64,000 bases of DNA from an uncultured Muribaculaceae bacterium (GCA_934675575.1 CAKUQQ010000012.1:1-64000); one strand, 5' to 3'. Counted from the first letter of the stretch, positions 46,703 to 54,561 are shown. Translations and numbers: made by a program. Notes: a model not told the origin generated them from the sequence alone.

Positions 46703-48637
46703 TCATTTCATCAGCCTAAGCCGCAAGCTGTTGAGCACCACGCTCACCGAGCTTGCCGCCATCAGTGCGCTGCCCCACATGGGCGTGATTTGCAAGTCAA
46801 TGCCAAAAGCAAGAGGCAAGCCGGCGGCAAGTGGAATGCACACCACGTTATACACAAACGCCCAAAACAAGTTTTCCCTTATCATGCCCACCGTCTGCCG
46901 GCTCAAGCTCACGGCTTCGGGTATGCGGCTAAGGTCATCGCCCATAAGCGTCACTTGAGCCACGTCGATGGCCACATCAGTCCCTTTGCCCATGGCTATG
47001 CCGGTGTCGGCCACGGCGAGTGCCTGGGTGTCGTTTATGCCGTCGCCCACCATAGCCACCTTCTTGCCCTCGCTCTGCAGTTGCCTCACAAGAGCCTCTT
47101 TGTCGGCAGGCAATGCACCGCTGCGCCAGTTGGTTATTCCTGCTTTTCGAGCCCAGTAGGCCACAGCGTCGTCGCGGTCGCCGCTCATCACCCACACCTC
47201 TATGCCCATGTGTTGCAGCCTTGCCACAGCCTTTTGAGCCTCTGGTCTGAGGTGCTCGCGCTGCTCAAGCGGCAGGTCGTCGGCCTTGGTGAAGTCCACA
47301 TCGCGGTTTGGCACCGTGAGCGTTCCCGTTTTGTCGAGCACCACGGCGGTGGTGGCACGCAGGCTCTCAAGCGCCGAAGCGTCTTTTATCAGCACATTGC
47401 GTTGTGCGGCCTTGCCTATGCCCACCATGAGAGCTGTGGGTGTGGCAAGCCCCATGGCACACGGGCACGCTATCACCAGCACAGCCACCGCGCTCATTAT
47501 GGCGTGGGGCAGCTCGCCATTGCCTCCCACTGCCCACCATAGCACCAGCGTGAGCAGTGCCAACGTGCCCACAGCCGGCACAAACACCATGGCCACACGG
47601 TCCACGGTGCGCTGCACCGGAGCTTTGGAGTTTTGTGCCTGGCGCACCATGTCTATTATGTGAGCCAGAGCCGTGTCCTCGCCTATCTGCTTGGCGCGAA
47701 ACCGCAGCTTGCCTTGCTGCAGCACAGTGCCGGCAAGCACCTTGCTGCCCTTGCTTTTCAGTGCCGGCGTAGGCTCGCCTGTTATCATCGCCTCGTCAAC
47801 GTATGCTCCGTCTTGCCGCATGAAGCTCTCGGCTGCGGTCACCATGCCGTCAACCGGCACACGCTCGCCTGCATGCACTTCTATCACGTCGCCCACACTG
47901 ATGGTGGCTATGGGCACATCGTCTATGGTCTCGGTGCCGCCATCGCTGCGCCTCACCACACGAGCCGTCTTTGGAGCGAGCCCCATGAGTCGGCGCAGGC
48001 TGCTCGCCGTGCTGTTTTTGGCTTTTTCTTCAAGCAGACGGCCTGTGAGCACAAATGTTATTATCATTACGCTCGCGTCATAATAAGTGTGCCACTCCAA
48101 GCCTCTGCTGCCCCACACCTTAGCTCCGGCAAACGTGCAAAATGCGCTGAAAGCAAAGGCTATTCCTGTGCTGCAGGCCACAAGCGTGTCCATGTTGGCA
48201 GCGCCGTGGCGCAGCTGCTTGGCGGCATTTTTATAGAAACTGCGGCCACACAGCCACATGTTGGCCGCTGCCAGAAGCATCATCAGCTGGTTGGCCACAT
48301 CTTCGCTGCCGGTGCTAACCCAGCCCATGCTCACAGCCATAACTACCACGGCAAACACCCACGACAGAGCCACCCTGCGCTTCAGCAGCGCATATTCTCT
48401 GCGCTCTATCTGCTCGGCGCTTCGCCCTTCTTCTGTCACAAGGTCATAGCCTATGTCGTTGATGGCCTTCTTCATGTCGGCAAGCGTGATGCGCTGCTCG
48501 TCAAAATCCACAAGCGCAGTGCGCCCCACGAGCGACACCACAGCCTCATTAACTCCAGGCAAGGAGTTAAGTTTCCTTTCCACATTTGCCGAGCATGCCG
48601 AGCACGCCATGCCAACCACAGGTATCGTCTTTTTCAT
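46703..48637 (-). CDS. copA: copper-exporting P-type ATPase (P1B-1)
   Basis: A 644-residue copper pump. One N-terminal HMA domain (VVGMACSACSANVERKLNSL), then the TGEP-like actuator segment (VDEAMITGEPTPAL), the membrane motif CPCAMGLATPTALMVG (the Cys-Pro-Cys that selects Cu), the phosphorylation motif DKTGTLTVPN and the hinge VGDGINDTQAL. Eight transmembrane helices are visible. It exports Cu(I) from the cytosol. No CsoR or CueR regulator is adjacent, so control of expression must come from elsewhere. Confidence 0.95.
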   Translation of the reverse strand: MKKTIPVVGMACSACSANVERKLNSLPGVNEAVVSLVGRTALVDFDEQRITLADMKKAINDIGYDLVTEEGRSAEQIERREYALLKRRVALSWVFAVVVMAVSMGWVSTGSEDVANQLMMLLAAANMWLCGRSFYKNAAKQLRHGAANMDTLVACSTGIAFAFSAFCTFAGAKVWGSRGLEWHTYYDASVMIITFVLTGRLLEEKAKNSTASSLRRLMGLAPKTARVVRRSDGGTETIDDVPIATISVGDVIEVHAGERVPVDGMVTAAESFMRQDGAYVDEAMITGEPTPALKSKGSKVLAGTVLQQGKLRFRAKQIGEDTALAHIIDMVRQAQNSKAPVQRTVDRVAMVFVPAVGTLALLTLVLWWAVGGNGELPHAIMSAVAVLVIACPCAMGLATPTALMVGIGKAAQRNVLIKDASALESLRATTAVVLDKTGTLTVPNRDVDFTKADDLPLEQREHLRPEAQKAVARLQHMGIEVWVMSGDRDDAVAYWARKAGITNWRSGALPADKEALVRQLQSEGKKVAMVGDGINDTQALAVADTGIAMGKGTDVAIDVAQVTLMGDDLSRIPEAVSLSRQTVGMIRENLFWAFVYNVVCIPLAAGLPLAFGIDLQITPMWGSALMAASSVSVVLNSLRLRLMK

Positions 48638-48664
48638 CTGAAATCAAACTTTTTTCTCACGTTG

Positions 48665-48672
48665 CAAATTTA
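48665..48672 (-). promoter_or_regulatory. -7 element for copA
   Basis: The minus strand reads TAAATTTG, with about 20 bases of leader to the copA start. No metal-responsive operator is recognised nearby. Confidence 0.45.
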
Positions 48673-48773
48673 CAACACCACCCCAATCCCCACGTTACAC
48701 TTTTCTGCAAATGCGTTGCATCTTTCGACATGCGCCGCCATGTCCAAAAGCCGGCGTGACGAGTGGCAAACAC

Positions 48774-48813
48774 AAAAATGTGTGACACACTCATTTGTGC
48801 GCCACACATTTTT
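48774..48813 (-). terminator. terminator of the small secreted-protein gene
   Basis: AAAAATGTGTG (48774-48784) pairs with CACACATTTTT (48803-48813), 11 bp perfect, with CACA/TGTG continuing inside. It lies just past the stop of the minus-strand gene at 48834. Confidence 0.75.
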
Positions 48814-48833
48814 GCAATGCTATTTCTTTTGGA

Positions 48834-49508
48834 TTATTTCAAGATTTTTTCCACCTTCTTAGTGCCGTCGGCATATTTTGTAACCACGATGTTCACACCG
48901 TCAAATGGCTCTGCACTTGCCACACCACTCACGTTATAGTAAGTCACATTACTCACAGCCTTTTCAGCAGCCACGTCTTCCACAGCAGTAGGATTATCAT
49001 TGAAATTAACCGTTACTGTTATTGACTTTTTTGTTGCCCATTGTTTACCACTAACTTCATACGACAAAGTTGTTGTAGCTATATAATCCTCTGTATCTCC
49101 AACTTCAAATATGTCTCTGAATATAACAAGGTCATAATTGACACCTACTTTGTCCCACGAACCAGCGTATACCATTGAGTCTTTTTCAATCGTTTTAAAT
49201 GGGCCATAACCAGCTTCCTCTTCAGTTCTGATTGGCAAATCTAAAACCGTCTTTTTTTCTTCACCTGTCACATTGTTTTTCTCGATTCTAGTAAACTTAT
49301 ATTTGCTCAAATCAATTGGGTTTGTTAAATCTCCACCAACCCTACTAATTCCTACTTTAATTTGAGCATAAAGATATCCATTTGAGAAATGGTTCCATTT
49401 TCCATTGACAAGCAAAACGGCACCATCTTTATCAGTAACAGTGAACGCAGCCCACGATTGTGCACAAACGCACAAAACGAGAGCAAATAATAGTAAAATT
49501 CTCTTCAT
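48834..49508 (-). CDS. small secreted protein with the shared C-terminal tail
   Basis: A 224-residue exported protein (MKRILLLFALVLCVCAQS, cut after WA). The middle is a beta-sandwich-like sequence with alternating charged strands (FTVTDKDGAVLLVNGKWN, KSITVTVNFNDNPTAV). It ends in NVTYYNVSG...PFDGVNIV...YADGTKKVEKILK, closely matching the tail of the S8 protease (PFDGVNIV is identical) and of the GLUG proteins. No catalytic motif is seen. The tail suggests it uses the same surface-sorting route. Confidence 0.75.
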   Translation of the reverse strand: MKRILLLFALVLCVCAQSWAAFTVTDKDGAVLLVNGKWNHFSNGYLYAQIKVGISRVGGDLTNPIDLSKYKFTRIEKNNVTGEEKKTVLDLPIRTEEEAGYGPFKTIEKDSMVYAGSWDKVGVNYDLVIFRDIFEVGDTEDYIATTTLSYEVSGKQWATKKSITVTVNFNDNPTAVEDVAAEKAVSNVTYYNVSGVASAEPFDGVNIVVTKYADGTKKVEKILK

Positions 49509-49608
49509 TTGATTTAAAAATTTAAATAATTATTATAGAAACATACTTTCTTATTTCCTAATTGCATTGACCATCTTCTCTATCAATGCACACTAATTGT
49601 GTTGTAAT

Positions 49609-49651
49609 GACCGCCCACGCGGTCAAAGGCTTAAATACTCCGACAAAAGTA
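49609..49651 (-). promoter_or_regulatory. promoter and leader hairpin of the small secreted-protein gene
   Basis: The minus strand reads TACTTTTG at 49651-49644, a -7 match. The leader of about 130 bases contains GACCGC-CCAC-GCGGTC (49609-49624), a compact hairpin. Confidence 0.5.
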
Positions 49652-49750
49652 CAAAAAATATCCACACCTCAGCACCAATTTCCCATTTTTACGAAATTCC
49701 ACCCAAAAATTCGCCACAAAGTCACAATCTCCAATCCCAAAACCTCACGT

Positions 49751-50695
49751 TCACATGGCAAGCTCCGCACCTCGCTTTAATATCAGCCGTTTATACTCCC
49801 TTTTCATGTCATCAGGCAAAAAAGAGGCATTTATAAGCTCAAACCATTTGGGCACAGCCTTGCGGAATTTTTTCTCCATGTTACTTATCACTTTCACCGA
49901 AACCCCCGATGCTGTTATAGCCTTCACAAAATCACAACGATGCAATTTGCATTTCTTGCCATTTAATGTCAAAGCCAACTCTTCTGTATCTTCAGGCATA
50001 ACAATGGCGGTGGAAATCAGGTCGTAGGCTGGAGTAAGCACATATCCCAAGCTCAAAGTGTTATACAGCGAAAAATTTTTAAGGTGCATATCAGCATTTC
50101 CTGTTATCCACGAAAAAATCACGACTTCCCAGAAATTAACCAAATCAAGTTGTGGCACGGCCGAATATTTCTTTATCGTTTTGCCTATTTGCTCATAAGA
50201 GCCTTTATATTTGTATTCTGTCAAGCGTTCTGTCAGCTGGCACATGTCTTCCATAGCCAACTTATAGCCATTTGGCAAGCGGTCTATACGCCTTGTTATA
50301 TAACACAACTCCCCATCGGCAAAACGTATAAGTCCATGAGGCACAACATTTATTTTTGCTGCATCCGCCAAGCGCATGGTCAAATCTTCCAGCTCCGGTA
50401 AAGAACGGAACACGTCTGATTGCGGTTTTAAGATAAACCGCCCCCATAACCCCACGATTGTAAACCGGTCTGGCCCGTTCTTGCCCCCACTGTTCACGTC
50501 GAGCGACAGTTTAGCCTGCACCCCTGTCAACGTGGTCTGCGAGCGCACCACTTGTCTTGCCAATTCGCCTATTTGACTCCGCAAATAAGGCAATTCAGGC
50601 GCAACTTTGCTGCCAAAAAGCATCTTGGCACAAGCTGGGTGATAATCTTTTTGTCCGCTTTTCAACTCTTTGTAGCAGCACAAGCATTTTGCCAT
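49751..50695 (-). CDS. hipT: HipT-like toxin kinase of a HipBST module
   Basis: A 314-residue protein matching the kinase core of HipA without its N-terminal subdomain 1, as in HipT of HipBST systems. K90 in RFILKP (ATP), D202 in TGNADMHLKNF (catalytic), D225 in AYDLIS (metal). The Gly-rich loop reads TTLTGVQAKL, so the SxS autophosphorylation motif of E. coli HipT becomes TxT (T55/T57). An N-terminal CLCCYKELKSGQKDYHPAC segment (Cys-x2-Cys then His-x2-Cys) resembles a zinc ribbon and is absent from E. coli HipT. It would phosphorylate a target such as an aminoacyl-tRNA synthetase and stop growth. The target here is unknown. It starts 22 bases after the HipS-like gene. Confidence 0.88.
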   Translation of the reverse strand: MAKCLCCYKELKSGQKDYHPACAKMLFGSKVAPELPYLRSQIGELARQVVRSQTTLTGVQAKLSLDVNSGGKNGPDRFTIVGLWGRFILKPQSDVFRSLPELEDLTMRLADAAKINVVPHGLIRFADGELCYITRRIDRLPNGYKLAMEDMCQLTERLTEYKYKGSYEQIGKTIKKYSAVPQLDLVNFWEVVIFSWITGNADMHLKNFSLYNTLSLGYVLTPAYDLISTAIVMPEDTEELALTLNGKKCKLHRCDFVKAITASGVSVKVISNMEKKFRKAVPKWFELINASFLPDDMKREYKRLILKRGAELAM

Positions 50696-50717
50696 AATCT
50701 ATTTTTATTTTTTGCGT

Positions 50718-51038
50718 TTATTGTTCCACAGGAATCACACTAACCGCGCCAATGCAGTCTTTGCAGCAAGCAAGAAGCAACGACATTCGATCTCGTTGAT
50801 TTATTTTCCAACTTCGTTCCGCTATGTTAAGCAGCCAGCCCTCTGGTATCAGTCCGTCAAAAAACGGAAACAGCACCATGGAATGATATGGGCGGCCTGT
50901 CAGCGGCAGTGTCAAGCTGACAGCCTCTGCCCAGGGCTGCTTCAAGTAGTCGGCATTATAGGCAAATGTGAATCCATTTTCATCTTCGGTCAGCAGCCCA
51001 GCCAAGTGGTCGCGAAGCAGCACCTTACCTTGCTTCAT
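50718..51038 (-). CDS. hipS: HipS-like protein (HipA N-terminal domain only)
   Basis: A 106-residue protein equal to the HipA N-terminal subdomain (Couple_HipA): VSLTLPLTGRPYHSMVLFPF, FDGLIPEGWLLNIAERSW and CIGAVSVIPVEQ are its diagnostic motifs. In E. coli HipBST the corresponding protein is an antitoxin that holds the HipT kinase inactive. It overlaps the hipB-like gene by 14 bases and precedes the kinase gene by 22, so the three are one operon and probably translationally coupled. Splitting of HipA into two chains is complete here, since both chains have their own start codons. Confidence 0.87.
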   Translation of the reverse strand: MKQGKVLLRDHLAGLLTEDENGFTFAYNADYLKQPWAEAVSLTLPLTGRPYHSMVLFPFFDGLIPEGWLLNIAERSWKINQRDRMSLLLACCKDCIGAVSVIPVEQ

Positions 51039-51249
51039 CGTCAGCCTCCTTTCTTATTGGCACTGGGCCTATCTCTTTACCAAACAGCATGAGTATCTGA
51101 TTGACCTTATCCATGCGCAAAGTCTGCTTACCTTGTTCAAGTTCCCTCACAAAGCGTAGTCCAACCCCCGATTTTGCAGCCAAATCCACTTGCGTCAATC
51201 CAAACCTTGACCGCATTTCTTTAACGAACTTCGACAATGACATATCCAT
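51025..51249 (-). CDS. hipB: HipB-like XRE-family repressor
   Basis: A 74-residue helix-turn-helix protein: FVKEMRSRFGLTQVDLAAKS, GVGLRFVRELEQGKQTLRMD and VNQILMLFGKEIGPVPI give the five-helix XRE fold. First gene of the three-gene operon. In HipBST it provides DNA binding and autorepression. The start is either ATG 51249 or ATG 51243 (MDMSLSK). Three palindromes in front of it fit its operators, the nearest ending 4 bases before the start codon. Confidence 0.9.
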   Translation of the reverse strand: MDMSLSKFVKEMRSRFGLTQVDLAAKSGVGLRFVRELEQGKQTLRMDKVNQILMLFGKEIGPVPIRKEADDEAR

Positions 51250-51252
51250 AAT

Positions 51253-51352
51253 TATACCCTTTTGGGTACAAAACTAATAAAAAACATTCGTTTTATACCA
51301 TTTCGGGTATAATTTATCATTCTTTATGCTACATTACACCCGATTGGGTATA
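51253..51352 (-). promoter_or_regulatory. three phased HipB operators over the promoter
   Basis: Three 18-bp palindromes: TATACCCTTTTGGGTACA (51253-51270), TATACCATTTCGGGTATA (51294-51311) and TACACCCGATTGGGTATA (51335-51352). Starts are exactly 41 bp apart, about four helical turns. The -7 element reads TAGTTTTG on the minus strand (51276-51269), so the first palindrome covers the transcription start and the second covers the -33 region. The TAnACC-N6-GGTAnA layout is similar to, but not identical with, the E. coli HipB site TATCC-N8-GGATA. Confidence 0.8.
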
Positions 51353-51360
51353 ATAATAAA

Positions 51361-51391
51361 GAAGCTGCAGCCGCCAAGCGACCACAGCTTC
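51361..51391 (-). terminator. hairpin after the DXS-like gene
   Basis: GAAGCTG (51361-51367) pairs with CAGCTTC (51385-51391), with T-rich sequence following it on the minus strand. It ends the DXS-like transcript before the hip promoter region. Confidence 0.5.
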
Positions 51392-51432
51392 CTGTCGTGT
51401 GATTCGGCTCAATAGCGAACCCGAAGTTGTAG

Positions 51433-53196
51433 TTATTTAAGCAGTTTCTTTATGTCTTCCACTATTTGCTCGTCAGTCAGATGGTTGTCACGAAGCAACT
51501 CGTTCACATCATAACGGTCATACAAAGCCTTCTTCACGCCAAAGTTTAGCACACGCACATCGCTTGGACCATAGAAGCGCGCTATGCGCTCGCCAAAACC
51601 ACCGTCGAGCGAGCCGTCCTCTATAGTCACCACCAGTTTGTGGTCGGCTTTGAGCTGTTCGAGCAGAGCCTCGTCAGTGCCGCTCACAAAGCGAGGATTA
51701 ATCAGTGTGGCATTTACTCCGTCAGCCTTAAGAGCCTTGCACACGGCCTCGCCCTTGCCAAAGAAATCGCCCACGGCTATCACAGCCACCTCGCTGCCCT
51801 TGTGAGCCACCTTATAGCGGTTGAGCTCGCTGTAATCAGTGTCATAGGCCTCGTTGCTGTGAGTCACACCATTGGCCGGCACTCTTATCGCCACACTATA
51901 GCGGTTCTGGTCTATTGCCCAGTCCTCCATAGCTTTCCATTCCTCCCAAGTGGTTGGCGCAAGATACACAAGGTTGGGTATGTGGCTCAGCATGGCAATG
52001 TCGAAGAAGCAGATGTGTGTAAAGTCGTTCATGCCAAACACGCTGCTGCCAAACACGTTGATTACGGCAGGATTACCATTCACCGCCAAGTCTTGCGCAA
52101 GCTGGTCGTAGGTGCGCTGCACAAACGTGGCATAAGTGCCAAACACCACATGTGCGCCTCCCTTGGCAGCACCCGACGACAGTGCCACAGCCTCTTCCTC
52201 GGCTATGCCCACGTCCACATAGTGCTTGCCCAGCTGCTTGCGGCGCTCCGGGTTAAGCCCCATGGCGGCAGGCACGGCGGCTGCCACCACAAGCAGGCGG
52301 TCGTCAACCTTGGCTTTCTCAAGCAGATACTTGCCTATCATGTCGCCAAAGTCCTCACCGGCAAAAGCCTCCGGGTGCTTGATTTGGCCAGTTGCTATGT
52401 CGAAAGGCAAATTCCAGTGCCAGTATTCCTTGTCGGCCACGGCTGGGGCATAGCCATGTCCTTTCTCGGTGTGAATGTGCACCACTATCGGGTGGTCTAT
52501 TCCTTTCACTTTCTCAAACGCCTCCACAAGTTTTGCCACATTGTTGCCCTCAGCCACATACATGTAGTCAAAGCCCATTGCCTTAAACAGGTTGTTATCG
52601 GCTTTGCCGCCAGTGCGGCGCAACTCAGCCAGACCCTTATACATGCCGCCATGATTCTCGGCTATGCTCATTTCGTTGTCGTTAAGCACCATTATGAAGT
52701 TGGTGCCGGCCTCTGCCACAGCATTCATGCCCTCAAAAGCCTCACCACCGCTAAGCGAGCCGTCACCAATCACGGCTATCACGTTGTAAGTCTCGCCAAG
52801 CAGGTCGCGGGCGTGCTGCAAGCCCGACGACAGAGCCACCGATGTGGAAGTGTGACCTATCTCAAAGTTGTCGTATGTGGGGTTTTCCAACGGCGACGAG
52901 TAGCCCGAAATGCTATCCATGCGCGACGCGTCGAGGAATCCCTCTTTGCGGCCGGTAAGCATTTTGTGCGGATAGCTCTGGTGCGACACGTCAAACACGA
53001 TTTTGTCCTTTGGAGCGTCAAACACATAGTGCAGAGCCACAGTAGCCTCGGTAAAGCCGAGGTTTGGTCCCACGTGTCCGCCATGAATGCTCACACGGTT
53101 GAGCACACCTTCACGCACTTCATCGGCAAGCACATTGAGCTCGTCAATGCTCAAGCCCTTCATGTCCTTAGGGCTGTTAATTTTCTCTATAATCAT
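51433..53196 (-). CDS. 1-deoxy-D-xylulose-5-phosphate synthase family protein (divergent)
   Basis: A 587-residue thiamine-diphosphate enzyme of the DXS/transketolase fold. IHGGHVGPNLG, VFDVSHQSYPHKMLTG, VIGDGSLSGGEAFEGMN and LNDNEMSI (the ThDP/Mg site) are clear. It is shorter than typical DXS (about 620-640). Two substrate-side positions differ: the YLR-x-IPN arginine is Ser (AMLSHIPN) and the second Arg of RYPRG is Ala (IRVPANG). The usual THQGAFD loop reads FTHICFFD. Family annotation says DXS, and many Bacteroidetes carry a second DXS-like copy. This one may be that paralog with a different acceptor substrate. It is divergent from phoH. Confidence 0.8.
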   Translation of the reverse strand: MIIEKINSPKDMKGLSIDELNVLADEVREGVLNRVSIHGGHVGPNLGFTEATVALHYVFDAPKDKIVFDVSHQSYPHKMLTGRKEGFLDASRMDSISGYSSPLENPTYDNFEIGHTSTSVALSSGLQHARDLLGETYNVIAVIGDGSLSGGEAFEGMNAVAEAGTNFIMVLNDNEMSIAENHGGMYKGLAELRRTGGKADNNLFKAMGFDYMYVAEGNNVAKLVEAFEKVKGIDHPIVVHIHTEKGHGYAPAVADKEYWHWNLPFDIATGQIKHPEAFAGEDFGDMIGKYLLEKAKVDDRLLVVAAAVPAAMGLNPERRKQLGKHYVDVGIAEEEAVALSSGAAKGGAHVVFGTYATFVQRTYDQLAQDLAVNGNPAVINVFGSSVFGMNDFTHICFFDIAMLSHIPNLVYLAPTTWEEWKAMEDWAIDQNRYSVAIRVPANGVTHSNEAYDTDYSELNRYKVAHKGSEVAVIAVGDFFGKGEAVCKALKADGVNATLINPRFVSGTDEALLEQLKADHKLVVTIEDGSLDGGFGERIARFYGPSDVRVLNFGVKKALYDRYDVNELLRDNHLTDEQIVEDIKKLLK

Positions 53197-53444
53197 ATCT
53201 ATTTTCTTTTTTATGTTTTTTAATTTGTTTACACATCAGGTGTTTACCTTGTCATCAAGCGGCACACGCCCTGGGAGTGTTGCCAGCTGCCTGCCATTCA
53301 CGATGCAAAATTACAACACGCCGCGCCAGCCCACCACCCTCCAATCCACGACTTTTTTACCCCAATCACTTATTTTGTTTCCAAGACGTTTTCTTAAATT
53401 GCATCTATTAACCTTGTAGCAAGAAAAAAATCAATCAACCCCAT

Positions 53445-53476
53445 TTTGCTATTAACACCGATTTGCACTATCTTTG
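53445..53476 (+). promoter_or_regulatory. phoH promoter
   Basis: TTTG (53445-53448), exactly 20 bases, TATCTTTG (53469-53476). The transcript should start near 53481, so the in-frame ATG at 53480 is too early and the ATG at 53501 is favoured. The spacer 53197-53500 holds nothing else that I can support. Confidence 0.75.
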
Positions 53477-53500
53477 CACATGGGTATTTCAAACCGCTCT

Positions 53501-54505
53501 ATGATAGAAAGGCATATTATTATCGACAACGTTGACCCTGTCGTTTTCTATGGGGTTAATAACACTAACATTCAACTCATACGCGACCTTTTCCCCAAGC
53601 TACGCATGGCTGCACGCGGCAGTGTCATCACCGTGATAGGCGACGAGCAGGAAACCGCGCGTTTTGAGGCCAAAATCAAGGAGCTTGAAGACTATTGCGC
53701 CACCTACAACAAACTCACCGAGGACGTGATTCTCGACACCATAAAGGGCTTGCCTCCCAAGCAGCTCAAAATGGACGATGTGATAATATATGGCGTGAAT
53801 GGCAAGCCCATTTCCGGACGCACCCCCAATCAGCAACTTCTCGTAAAGACTTTCAGCGAAAACGACCTCACTTTCGCACTTGGCCCTGCCGGCACTGGCA
53901 AGACCTATCTGGCTGTGGCTCTTGCCGTGAGGGCGCTGAAAAACAAAGAGGTGCGCAAAATCATTCTCTCGCGCCCAGCTGTTGAGGCCGGCGAAAAGCT
54001 CGGTTTCCTGCCAGGCGACATGAAAGAAAAAATCGACCCCTATCTGCAGCCGCTCTACGACGCGCTTGAGGACATGATTCCAGGAGCCAAGCTACGCGAA
54101 TACATGGACGGCGACGTGATTCAGATAGCTCCGCTCGCATTTATGCGCGGACGCACACTCAACGACGCCATCATAGTGCTCGACGAGGCACAAAACACCA
54201 CTACGCACCAAATCAAGATGTTCCTGACACGTCTGGGTATGGGTTCCAAGATGATTATAACCGGCGACACCACCCAGATTGACCTTCCGCGCACCACCAC
54301 ATCGGGCCTGATTCAAGCGCTGAGGGTGCTTCGCGGCGTGAAAGGCATAGGCAAGGTGGAGTTTGAGAAAAAAGACATCGTGCGCCACCAGCTTGTGCAA
54401 CGCATAGTGGAGGCCTACGAGAAGCACGACAAGCTGCGCAAAGCCGGGCTCGACGACGACGGCAATCCCCTGCCACCGCCCGATGCCGCCAATGGCAGCA
54501 AATGA
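53501..54505 (+). CDS. phoH: PhoH-family ATPase
   Basis: A 334-residue cytosolic RNA-linked ATPase. Walker A is LGPAGTGKTYLAVALAV, Walker B is IIVLDEAQNTTTHQ, and the segments ILSRPAVEAGEKLGFLPGDM and TGDTTQIDLPRTTTSGL complete the family pattern. The N-terminal MIERHIIIDNVDPVVFYGVN is normal for Bacteroidetes members. The promoter at 53445-53476 is too close for the earlier ATG at 53480, so I use 53501. PhoH proteins are linked to RNA metabolism in some bacteria, but the exact role is unknown. The purC gene follows after 56 bases. Confidence 0.92.
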   Translation: MIERHIIIDNVDPVVFYGVNNTNIQLIRDLFPKLRMAARGSVITVIGDEQETARFEAKIKELEDYCATYNKLTEDVILDTIKGLPPKQLKMDDVIIYGVNGKPISGRTPNQQLLVKTFSENDLTFALGPAGTGKTYLAVALAVRALKNKEVRKIILSRPAVEAGEKLGFLPGDMKEKIDPYLQPLYDALEDMIPGAKLREYMDGDVIQIAPLAFMRGRTLNDAIIVLDEAQNTTTHQIKMFLTRLGMGSKMIITGDTTQIDLPRTTTSGLIQALRVLRGVKGIGKVEFEKKDIVRHQLVQRIVEAYEKHDKLRKAGLDDDGNPLPPPDAANGSK

Positions 54506-54561
54506 CAGCAAATGACACTGACAAGAATTTAATTACATATCTCATATAAAATCAAGAAATT

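Noticed and set aside
46703..48637. A copper-responsive regulator beside copA
   Set aside because: No CsoR, CueR or CopY-type gene or operator is seen near the operon.
51640..53223. A 527-codon open frame on + opposite the DXS-like gene
   Set aside because: Translated sequence is rich in His and Ser with no family pattern. It mirrors codon bias of the real minus-strand gene.
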